The position numbers and the translations under genes are program-made. A DNA stretch of 64,000 nucleotides, taken from the NCBI RefSeq assembly GCF_003589925.1, contig NZ_CP032382.1:2046001-2110000 (forward strand), read 5' to 3'. Of the stretch, positions 9,729 to 16,806 are shown piece after piece. Within the stretch, counting starts at the first letter, position 1; each line of letters opens with the position of its first letter. The notes under the pieces were generated by a model. It was given only the letters and a program-made list of their open reading frames with translations. It did no database searches and was not told the DNA's origin. The DNA is from Chryseolinea soli. GTDB taxonomy: Bacteria > Bacteroidota > Bacteroidia > Cytophagales > Cyclobacteriaceae.

Positions 9729-9760
9729 ACTTGCCGAAGCCTTAGCAAAGGTGAGGCGGT
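9729..9760 (-). repeat. degenerate single copy of the 26-bp repeat seen at 58828-58929
   Basis: Read on the minus strand, this intergenic segment contains CCTTTGCTAAGGCTTCGGC followed by an AAG-rich tail. It aligns with the tandem unit CCTTCGCTGAAGCTTCGGC, which is also followed by AAGCAAG. It lies between the convergent ends of the ManD-like gene and the cyclophilin gene. Confidence 0.5.
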
Positions 9761-9773
9761 TCAAACTTTGATT

Positions 9774-11705
9774 TTATCGAATAAGCTCAACACTCAAGAT
9801 CTCATCCCCAACCTCCATCCGATGCACCACATCCATCCCACTCACCACTTCCGCAAAAACGGAATACTTTCCATCGAGGTGTGGAGTGGGCGAGTGCGTG
9901 ATGAACCATTGAACGCCTTCCGTGTCCTTGCCCGCAGAAGCCATGCCGACGCTGCCCGTGGTGTAGCGTCGCTCTGAAAACTCCGAGCGGATGGAGTAGT
10001 CCTCGCCGCCGTAACCATCGCCGCGCGGACAACCCGCCTGCGCCACGAAATTAGGCACCACGCGGTGGAAGAATTTGTGGTCGAAATATTTTTGTTGCGC
10101 CAGGCTGATAAAATTGGAAACCGAACCCGGCGCTTCTTCCACAAAAAAACGGATGGTGATATCGCCGCGCGTGGTTTTTATAACCGCTTTTTGATCGCGC
10201 GGAATGCCCTTCACCAACGCCCAGTCTATCGGGTGATTGAAGGGATTTTTAGCAGGGGCTGCATTTGGTCTGCCTTCGAAATAGGCGATCGCTGCCTCGA
10301 GGGGTTGCAGATTTTCGTAGTCTTTTGGCAACGAAAGTTTCTTTTTTGCTTCGTATAAAAAGGTGAGATCGCGGATGGCGTGTTTAAATCCCAGCAAGGT
10401 ATCGGCCAAGGCCTGCGAAAAAATTCCGATCACGGCGGGGTCGCCGGTGCGGATGCCCGTTGCATAGATCGATGCAAAGGCCTCCGCCACTGTCGGATCG
10501 TATCGCTTTTGAAAGTTCATAGCCACCAACGCTGTCGCTGCAGCACTGCGAATGACCGGTGGATTTTTCAGGGATATTTTTTCAGCGATGAAATCGCGAC
10601 TGGCAGGCGCGTGTTGAAGGCTGCCCAACAATGCTGATTTTTGATAGACGTTGGTGGCTGATGTGTATGCTTTTTCAATTTCCCGGGCAAGCCCCGCATC
10701 GCCCCGTGATGCACCGAGTGCTGTTTCATATAGATTGGCCTGCACCCGCCAGTTCGTGCTGCTCCGTGCTTCGGCGGCGATTTCTTTCCACGGTGCTTCC
10801 GAAATCCAGCCTTTGATGGCTTCGGATGCTGCAATACAAACTTGTGCATTTTTGTCGTGGAGGGCGTCGATCAGTGCTGATTTTGCGGTTTCGAAAGGCT
10901 TTGCCTGGAGTGCCCGGGTGGCATTTGCGCGCACGCGATAATCCTCATCGGTTTGTAGGATATGTTGTGCGATGATGCGCGCCGAATCTTTTGATATTCT
11001 TCGCAGCGCTAACGTTGTGGCCATGCGCACGTTGACAAGGGCGTCGTGCTGGGTAGCTGCGAAAATGCTATCGCTGAGCGGATCAAATTGCTTTGCGGCC
11101 CTCCCAAAAAAATGAGCGGCTGCCAGGCGGGTCGAGTCAGGGAAAACGGGGTTGAGTAAATGGATAGCTTTCTGATTCACCGCACTGTCGGCAGCGCCGT
11201 TCACGCCGGCCCTGTAAAAAGACCAGCCCAGTCCTTCGCTGAGCGTGGCGTCGGTAGGGATGTTGGCGAGGTTCCAGTGTTTTGTTGTTTTTCCATACCC
11301 TTCTAGAATGGTAGAAAGGACTTTCGGATCTTTCTCCCGGTCAAAAGCTTGTGCCAATATGCGCGCACTTTGCGCACACGCCGTCTGCCCAATGGCAAAG
11401 GCGGCTGCGCGGCGTACGTCTTTCTCGCCATCATTCAACAAAAGTTTGGAAAGTCGTTCCACCGCTAGCGAATCCTGAATGGACGCAAAAGCGAGCGCGG
11501 CGTCCCTCCGGTAGTTTGGATTTTCGTGATCCAAAAATGGGTAGAGGCTGTCCGAAAGTCGCTGGTCCTGGAATTGGGCGATCTGTATGAAGACCGTATC
11601 GGCAAATTTATTCACGCCGGAAACGGAAGGCTTGCCGCAGGACATGACACCGGCCCCAATGACCACGGCGGCGATGGTCTTGCTAAGAAAAGAAGAACAC
11701 TTCAT
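9774..11705 (-). CDS. lipoprotein with HEAT repeats and a C-terminal cyclophilin-type peptidyl-prolyl isomerase domain
   Basis: A 643-residue envelope protein. The N-terminus MKCSSFLSK leads to a hydrophobic segment and lipobox VMSC, so it should be a lipoprotein. Residues about 40-450 form alternating helices of HEAT type (for example YRRDAALAFASIQD, DVRRAAAFAIGQT). The last 150 residues are a cyclophilin domain: FFHRVVPNFVAQAG supplies the catalytic Arg and the Phe/Gln of the active site, and VQWFIT and PHLDGKYSVF follow. The Trp common in eukaryotic cyclophilins is His here, as in many bacterial ones. Longer readings upstream are rejected because this ATG gives the signal sequence. It overlaps the upstream TerB-like gene by four bases (ATGA), implying translational coupling. 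Confidence 0.88.
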   Translation of the reverse strand: MKCSSFLSKTIAAVVIGAGVMSCGKPSVSGVNKFADTVFIQIAQFQDQRLSDSLYPFLDHENPNYRRDAALAFASIQDSLAVERLSKLLLNDGEKDVRRAAAFAIGQTACAQSARILAQAFDREKDPKVLSTILEGYGKTTKHWNLANIPTDATLSEGLGWSFYRAGVNGAADSAVNQKAIHLLNPVFPDSTRLAAAHFFGRAAKQFDPLSDSIFAATQHDALVNVRMATTLALRRISKDSARIIAQHILQTDEDYRVRANATRALQAKPFETAKSALIDALHDKNAQVCIAASEAIKGWISEAPWKEIAAEARSSTNWRVQANLYETALGASRGDAGLAREIEKAYTSATNVYQKSALLGSLQHAPASRDFIAEKISLKNPPVIRSAAATALVAMNFQKRYDPTVAEAFASIYATGIRTGDPAVIGIFSQALADTLLGFKHAIRDLTFLYEAKKKLSLPKDYENLQPLEAAIAYFEGRPNAAPAKNPFNHPIDWALVKGIPRDQKAVIKTTRGDITIRFFVEEAPGSVSNFISLAQQKYFDHKFFHRVVPNFVAQAGCPRGDGYGGEDYSIRSEFSERRYTTGSVGMASAGKDTEGVQWFITHSPTPHLDGKYSVFAEVVSGMDVVHRMEVGDEILSVELIR

Positions 11706-12085
11706 GAGAGTGCACTGGGATTCATTTTGGCGTAGTTCACCACATCGTTGAAACCGATACCCGCGGAGTTGATGGAATACAATAACAGCCGTATTTCTTT
11801 TACGTGAACGCGTCCATCGATCTCCGACAGACAATAGAGGAGGGCGAAGATCTTCAGCTTCTCCTGGTCGGAGCAACGCTGAAGATGCTCCAGGCCACTG
11901 TCGTAGATCTCTTTTTCGGATTTGTTTGACTTGGTTTCGTCAAAATAACGGAGCACCTCGTCGGTGATCTTTTCGTCGGCCGTGATCTTACACAAGGCTT
12001 CCAGTTCGCGAATGTCGATAATGCCGTCGGCTCCGATCAGCAAGTGCACCAGGTGCAGCAATCCCAGTTGGTAGTTTCGATTCAT
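11702..12085 (-). CDS. TerB-like small acidic helical protein
   Basis: A 127-residue protein without signal sequence. It has two similar halves with acidic loops, LIGADGIIDIRELEAL (about residues 16-31) and CLSEIDGRVHVKEIRLL (about 84-100), the pattern of the TerB/DjlA-N fold, in which these acids bind metal. It lies 38 bases after feoB and its stop overlaps the start of the HEAT/cyclophilin lipoprotein gene. Its role is unknown; location in a ferrous-iron operon suggests a link to metal homeostasis (inference). Confidence 0.7.
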   Translation of the reverse strand: MNRNYQLGLLHLVHLLIGADGIIDIRELEALCKITADEKITDEVLRYFDETKSNKSEKEIYDSGLEHLQRCSDQEKLKIFALLYCLSEIDGRVHVKEIRLLLYSINSAGIGFNDVVNYAKMNPSALS

Positions 12086-12123
12086 GGGTTAAGGATTCCT
12101 AAAGATAGGAATTCTAACCTATA

Positions 12124-14244
12124 TCATGACAGGAGATGAAATACGGCGAAAGCCGAAACGTAGGCCAACGTGGTCATATAGGCCAGTTGAATGAGGGGCC
12201 ACTTCCATCCTTTGGTTTCGCGGTACACCACGGCGATGGTGCTCATGCATTGCATGGCGAATGTATAGAAAACCAGTAGTGAAAATCCCGTAGCCGGTGT
12301 GAAACGCGGTCCTCCGGTTTCGGGATTCACTTCTTCTTTCATGCGGTCTTTTATGGTGGCCGCGTCATCCTCGTTCACGCTGCCGATACTGTAAATCGTG
12401 GCCATCGTGCCCACAAATACTTCGCGTGCGGCAAAAGAAGTGATGAGTGCGATGCCGATCTTCCAATCATAGCCCAGCGGCCGGATGATCGGCTCAATAC
12501 CCTTACCGATAACACCGGCATAAGAATGCTCAAGCTTGTAGGCCGCCACACGGTCTTCCAAACCCTGCTCGGTAAGCCGTAGATTTTTTGATTCCTCGAG
12601 TACATTTTCCCGCGCCTTGCTCATGGCATCGCCGGGACCGTAGCTGGCCAGCACCCACAGAATAACGGAAATGGCCATGATCACTTTCCCGGCCTCCAAC
12701 ACGAACGCCTTTGTTTTCTCCAGGATCGTATAGCCCACGTTCGACCACTTGGGGATGCGATAGGTGGGGAGTTCCATGATGAGATAGCTGCGTTCTTTTA
12801 CGCGGATCAAGAGCTTCATCACATAAGCAGAAGTGAGGGCCGCGACAAATCCCAGCAAATACAAGCCCATCAAGGCCAGGCCTTGCAGATTGAAAAAGCC
12901 CCAGGCCTTTTCGTCGGGCACAATGAGGGCTACGAGGATCGTGAACACCGGCAAGCGCGCCGAGCAGCTCATGAGCGGTGTCACAAAAATGGTGATGGTG
13001 CGTTCCTTCCAGTTCTCGATCGTGCGTGTAGCCATGATGGCAGGAATCGCACAGGCCACACCCGACATGAGCGGAACAACGCTCTTGCCGTTGAGCCCGA
13101 ACTTGCGCATCACTTTGTCCATGAGGAAGACAACGCGCGCCATGTAGCCGGATTCTTCCAGCACAGAAATGAAAGCAAACAGGATGGCGATCTGCGGAAT
13201 GAAGATCATGATGCCGCCAATGCCGGGGATCAACCCTTCGGCTACCAAACTGCTGAGCGGTCCTGCGGGAAGCACGGAGCCCAAAAAAGAACTGAGCTTG
13301 GCAAAGCCCAAGTCGATGAGGTCCATCGGCACCTGCGCCCAGGCAAAAATGGATTGAAAGATAAGAAAGAGCAGGGCGAAGAAAATGAGATATCCCCACA
13401 CCTTATGCGTGACAATCCGGTCGAGACGCGAAGAATTCTTTTTCCACGAATGATCCGATGCCTTCAGGGTAACGTCATTGAGCAGATCCTGGATGAAGCT
13501 ATACCGCTGAATGGTTTCTGCGCCTTGAAATTTGCCCGGGAAAAAGGAATATTTATTTCTGATGTTCGTGACTGTCCCCTGGCCTGCCGCTCCTAAAAAC
13601 TTCAGCGAATTTGGTTGTTCTAGGAATTGGTACGCTTCATAGTCGTTGTCGACATTCAACGTGGCGCGAAGTTCTTTCACGGCACTTTCGGCTTCCGGCC
13701 AAATGGAAAAGACAGGCTTCTCGGTTGGCGTCAGCGGCTTTACCATCAGCTTTTTCAGCTCGTCAAGGCCAACGCCTTTGCGGGCGTTGATGGCCACCAC
13801 CGGCACGCCTATTTTTTTTGACAGGGCATTGAAATCGTAGCTGATGCCCGCCTTGGCGGCCAGGTCCATCATGTTCAACGCCAAAATCGTGGGAAGGCCC
13901 ATGTCGATGATCTGCGTGAGCAACAGGAACCCGCGCTTCAGGTTGGTGCCGTCTACGATGACAACAATTTTGTCGGGAGCAGAAGGAGAATGATGGTCCA
14001 GCAGCACCTCGGCCACAATTTGTTCGTCGAGGCTGCGCGGATAAATGCTATAGATGCCGGGAAGATCGATGATATCGGCTGTGGTGCCGTCGGGAAGCTG
14101 CGAATGGCCGGTCCGTTTTTCGACGGTCACACCCGGGAAATTGCCGATCTTTTGGTTAAGGCCGGTGAGGTGATTGAAAAGCGAAGATTTCCCCGAGTTC
14201 GGGTTGCCCACTAAGGCAATCTTAGGCTTCCGCGAAGAGGTCAT
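12124..14244 (-). CDS. feoB: ferrous iron transporter FeoB
   Basis: The inner-membrane Fe(II) permease with an N-terminal G domain. In 706 residues one sees G1 GNPNSGKSS (about 13-21), G3 DLPG and G4 NMMD, then a linker domain, then a transmembrane core from about residue 280 with gate blocks such as SGVACAIPAIMATR and FAAREVFVGT. The length is normal for FeoB. Its start codon overlaps the last base of the feoA stop (TAATG), so both are translated from one mRNA. Two further genes, TerB-like and HEAT/cyclophilin, follow closely in the same direction. Confidence 0.97.
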   Translation of the reverse strand: MTSSRKPKIALVGNPNSGKSSLFNHLTGLNQKIGNFPGVTVEKRTGHSQLPDGTTADIIDLPGIYSIYPRSLDEQIVAEVLLDHHSPSAPDKIVVIVDGTNLKRGFLLLTQIIDMGLPTILALNMMDLAAKAGISYDFNALSKKIGVPVVAINARKGVGLDELKKLMVKPLTPTEKPVFSIWPEAESAVKELRATLNVDNDYEAYQFLEQPNSLKFLGAAGQGTVTNIRNKYSFFPGKFQGAETIQRYSFIQDLLNDVTLKASDHSWKKNSSRLDRIVTHKVWGYLIFFALLFLIFQSIFAWAQVPMDLIDLGFAKLSSFLGSVLPAGPLSSLVAEGLIPGIGGIMIFIPQIAILFAFISVLEESGYMARVVFLMDKVMRKFGLNGKSVVPLMSGVACAIPAIMATRTIENWKERTITIFVTPLMSCSARLPVFTILVALIVPDEKAWGFFNLQGLALMGLYLLGFVAALTSAYVMKLLIRVKERSYLIMELPTYRIPKWSNVGYTILEKTKAFVLEAGKVIMAISVILWVLASYGPGDAMSKARENVLEESKNLRLTEQGLEDRVAAYKLEHSYAGVIGKGIEPIIRPLGYDWKIGIALITSFAAREVFVGTMATIYSIGSVNEDDAATIKDRMKEEVNPETGGPRFTPATGFSLLVFYTFAMQCMSTIAVVYRETKGWKWPLIQLAYMTTLAYVSAFAVFHLLS

Positions 14245-14477
14245 TAATCGAGAATTGAGATCGTGGCGGCTTCTTCCAGCCGTAGGGAAAGTTCATAGCC
14301 CGAAACGCTGATGCACACCGGGTCGCCAAACGGGGCCGTAAAATTAAAGCGAACGGCAGCGCCGGGAAGACATCCCATTTCCATGAGCTTCACCGACAGA
14401 TGGTCATCCGTAAAACCAGAAACAATGCCCACCTCACCCGGATGCATTTCTGCCACATTTTTTGAACCGCCGGCCAT
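14244..14477 (-). CDS. feoA: ferrous iron transport protein FeoA
   Basis: A 77-residue cytoplasmic protein with the SH3-like FeoA fold. It shows the typical GEVGIVSGF, LMEMGCLPGAAVRF and a final ELSLRLEEAATI block. FeoA supports FeoB-dependent Fe(II) uptake, probably by interacting with the FeoB G domain. It is first in the feoA-feoB unit and is preceded by a well-formed Bacteroidota promoter on the minus strand. The stop codon overlaps the feoB start by one base. Confidence 0.95.
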   Translation of the reverse strand: MAGGSKNVAEMHPGEVGIVSGFTDDHLSVKLMEMGCLPGAAVRFNFTAPFGDPVCISVSGYELSLRLEEAATISILD

Positions 14478-14508
14478 TTCCTCTTATTTAGATTAAATTT
14501 AAACAAGG

Positions 14509-14539
14509 CAAATATAAAGGCGGTTCCCCTCTCAAACAA
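14509..14539 (-). promoter_or_regulatory. promoter of the feoAB operon
   Basis: On the minus strand TTG at 14539-14537 is followed after 20 bases by TATATTTG (14516-14509), matching the Bacteroidota pattern TTG-N17-23-TAnnTTTG. The box lies 31 bases upstream of the feoA ATG. No convincing Fur operator was visible over it. Confidence 0.65.
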
Positions 14540-14655
14540 TGATTTATGACAGATTAAAACCTGCGGAAAGGCTTCTTTCCAGTGGGTATTTTCAAATAAG
14601 CAAGGAACAGCGACCAGCGATCCATTAATCCCGATTTTCGGAGAGCGATTCGCCG

Positions 14656-14663
14656 TAATTTTG
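14656..14663 (+). promoter_or_regulatory. candidate -7 promoter element for the 57-residue gene
   Basis: TAATTTTG matches TAnnTTTG and lies 33 bases upstream of the ATG at 14697. No clear -33 TTG was found. Confidence 0.45.
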
Positions 14664-14696
14664 TGTTAGACCAGAAAACGTCCATCCCGAATCAAA

Positions 14697-14870
14697 ATGG
14701 AAACCCCAAACACCGATCCGAAGCCTCCCAAAGAAAAGCCGGAAACAAAGCCTCAGCCTAAACCAGGAGAAGAAATTTCTAAGGACAAAGGGCCTGAGGA
14801 AGCCGAAGATCCATTTGATTTTGGAGGTCTCCCCAAACGCGATCTCAAAAAGAACCTCGGCTGCGGCTAA
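14697..14870 (+). CDS. small charged protein with C-terminal DFGGLPKRDLKKNLGCG motif
   Basis: A 57-residue reading frame starting METPNTDPKPPKEK. The first two thirds are Pro/Lys/Glu-rich and probably disordered. The end, PFDFGGLPKRDLKKNLGCG, looks constrained, with a single Cys next to the last residue. I believe similar short DFGGLP...LGCG proteins occur in other Bacteroidota, but the function is unknown. A -7 type promoter box lies 33 bases upstream, and the frame sits in a gap between genes that point away from it, both of which favour a real gene. The Cys near the terminus could be a modification or metal site (speculative). Confidence 0.65.
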   Translation: METPNTDPKPPKEKPETKPQPKPGEEISKDKGPEEAEDPFDFGGLPKRDLKKNLGCG

Positions 14871-14903
14871 TGGCTAGCCCTGACTTTCCAACGGCAGGCG
14901 TTC

Positions 14904-15707
14904 TCATCCAACCCCGGCAAGCGACGACGGCGTCACCCCAAAAAATTGCTTGAACGCGTATGAAAAGTGCGACAAGCTCTCAAACCCCACCTCCAGATAC
15001 GCCTCCGAAGGCTTCACCTTATTTCTGCTGATCAGATAATGCGCCTGTTTAAGCCGCTGCTGTTGGATCCACCGGTTAGGAGGGCAATTGAAAATTTTTT
15101 TAAAGTCGCGTTTAAACGTTGCCAAACTCCGGCCCGTCAAAAAAGCCATCTCATCCAGAGTCACATTGTACCTGAAGTTTCGATTCATAAAAGCCTCCAA
15201 ATCGATTTTCCCAGGCTCGCCAAAATCAAACAGCACGCTTCGTAGTTCCGGATGTTTTCGTAACAACAGCATGACGGCTTCCTGCTTTTTGTATTGCACC
15301 AGGTCGCTATCCACGCGTTCGTTAAAATAGGGAATCAAGGCATGGAAGTAGTTCGTCAACAAAGCATCCGGACCAATAGAAAGGACAGCATCGTGTGGCG
15401 TGTTGGCATAGCCCACGGGTTGCTGTCCTTTTGCATTTAACAAGGTCTCTTTGTCGAGGAGGACTGTGACGGCAATGAATTGACCTCCCGGTGGAGGTTG
15501 TTTGATAAATTTGGCCAAATGATTTTTTCGCAACAACCCGATATCACCTGCTTTAAACGTATGGATTTTGTCGCCGTCAATAATGCTGAGGCTTCCGGAA
15601 ATGATAAGGGCTAAGTGATGTGCCTTGATCAAATGTTCGCCCGCCCTGTTCTCGTTGTCGTAAACAGAGTAGATGATGCCGCCAATGTCTTTTCCCTCCA
15701 ATTCCAT
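14904..15707 (-). CDS. AraC-family transcriptional regulator
   Basis: A 267-residue regulator with an N-terminal cupin-like sensor domain (about residues 10-130; LIISGSLSIIDGDKIHTFKAGD) and a C-terminal pair of helix-turn-helix motifs (about 170-265; LDEMAFLTGRSLATFKRDFKK and a second ending HFSYAFKQFFGVTPSS). The ATG at 15707 (MELEGKDIGG) is chosen because longer readings run into the upstream SDR gene. It lies 19 bases after that SDR gene on the same strand, so both are probably one transcript and the regulator may control it. The ligand is unknown. Confidence 0.87.
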   Translation of the reverse strand: MELEGKDIGGIIYSVYDNENRAGEHLIKAHHLALIISGSLSIIDGDKIHTFKAGDIGLLRKNHLAKFIKQPPPGGQFIAVTVLLDKETLLNAKGQQPVGYANTPHDAVLSIGPDALLTNYFHALIPYFNERVDSDLVQYKKQEAVMLLLRKHPELRSVLFDFGEPGKIDLEAFMNRNFRYNVTLDEMAFLTGRSLATFKRDFKKIFNCPPNRWIQQQRLKQAHYLISRNKVKPSEAYLEVGFESLSHFSYAFKQFFGVTPSSLAGVG

Positions 15708-15726
15708 TTTGCAAAGGTATTTATAA

Positions 15727-16533
15727 CTAACCCAACAATAGCGTTGCCACGCCCTGCCGGAAAGTTTCGCTGCCTTGTGCATGGCGTTGTGCGTACATGA
15801 CGTTGGCGTCGGGTCCGGCAATGTATCGAACTTGATTCTTGCCGTCGGTGGCTGCTTCATAAACGACGCTGGCGATGGCGTCGGCCGTGGAAAATTTGAA
15901 CATGGATTCCGGGCCCATTAAAACCTTCATCATGTGTGCAATGGGTTCGTTGTAGGCGTCGTGCGAGCCTACGTCCATGGATCTTCCCGCGAAATCGGTT
16001 TCAATGCCACCGGGAGCGACAGTCTTCACGCTAACCCCAAATGGCTCAAGCTCGAACGCCAGGCTTTCGCTGAAGCCTTCCAAAGCCCATTTTGTTGCGT
16101 GATAGAGAGAGGAAAAGGGAACCGTGATCAGACCACCGATAGATGTAGTGGTAATGAACATGCCTTTTCGCTTTTCGCGAAAATAGGGGATGAACTGCTT
16201 GGTGACCCGGATAACGCCCAGTAGGTTGGTGTTGAGTTGCCGCGCGATCTGATCTTCTGAAGTTCCCTCCAGCGGCCCCATCAAACCATATCCGGCATTG
16301 TTAAAAACCACATCGATATCTCCCAACGAAAGTGCTGTCGCCACCGTCGCTTCGATTTGTGTGGTGTTGGTAACATCCAAGGGTAAGAGCGTTACATGGT
16401 TCAGTTGTTTAAGTTCGATCTCTTTTTCTGGTGCACGCATCGTGGCAATAACTTTCCAGCCGTTTGTTGAGAACAGTTTAACCGCTGCCCTTCCGAGGCC
16501 GCTGGAGGCCCCCGTAATAAATATTGTTTTCAT
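15727..16533 (-). CDS. short-chain dehydrogenase/reductase
   Basis: A 268-residue classical SDR. It has the cofactor motif TGASSGLGRA (residues 7-16), NNAG (78-81), a catalytic Ser near 131 and YxxxK with Tyr144 and Lys148, plus the PGG(I) block after the active site. It would oxidise or reduce a hydroxyl/carbonyl group with NAD(P)(H); the substrate is unknown. Arg32-33 region after beta-2 is compatible with NADPH. The AraC gene directly downstream suggests inducible expression of the pair. Confidence 0.9.
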   Translation of the reverse strand: MKTIFITGASSGLGRAAVKLFSTNGWKVIATMRAPEKEIELKQLNHVTLLPLDVTNTTQIEATVATALSLGDIDVVFNNAGYGLMGPLEGTSEDQIARQLNTNLLGVIRVTKQFIPYFREKRKGMFITTTSIGGLITVPFSSLYHATKWALEGFSESLAFELEPFGVSVKTVAPGGIETDFAGRSMDVGSHDAYNEPIAHMMKVLMGPESMFKFSTADAIASVVYEAATDGKNQVRYIAGPDANVMYAQRHAQGSETFRQGVATLLLG

Positions 16534-16709
16534 TTTTTTGATTTTGAATGAATGTCGTTAAGGAATGATCTCTCTGCGCAAAGTGATGTAAAGGTAGGCC
16601 GGAAGATCACACAGCTGTTTTCGTGAGAAGCTCAAAGTGCTTTCATGATTGGCTCAAACGAGGATTCGCCCTGGGCTTTTGTAATTTTTTCGGAGGGATC
16701 TAAAAGCAA

Positions 16710-16737
16710 AAACCTCGAACACGTTTGCCCGAGGTTT
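16710..16737 (-). terminator. terminator of csaA-murF/alr
   Basis: AAACCTCG pairs perfectly with CGAGGTTT around a 12-base loop. On the minus strand the hairpin is followed by a T-rich run (TTTTTGCTTTT). It lies 70 bases beyond the murF/alr stop codon. Confidence 0.75.
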
Positions 16738-16806
16738 CAAAGGAAAAAATCCGCCCTTATGTTGATTCGCAAACTTCCCAGGATCGACGGACTTGCCACA
16801 AAGAAA

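Noticed and set aside
14565..14580. GGAAAG/CTTTCC hairpin between feoA and the 57-residue gene
   Set aside because: Only six pairs, no T run, and no gene ends beside it; likely chance.
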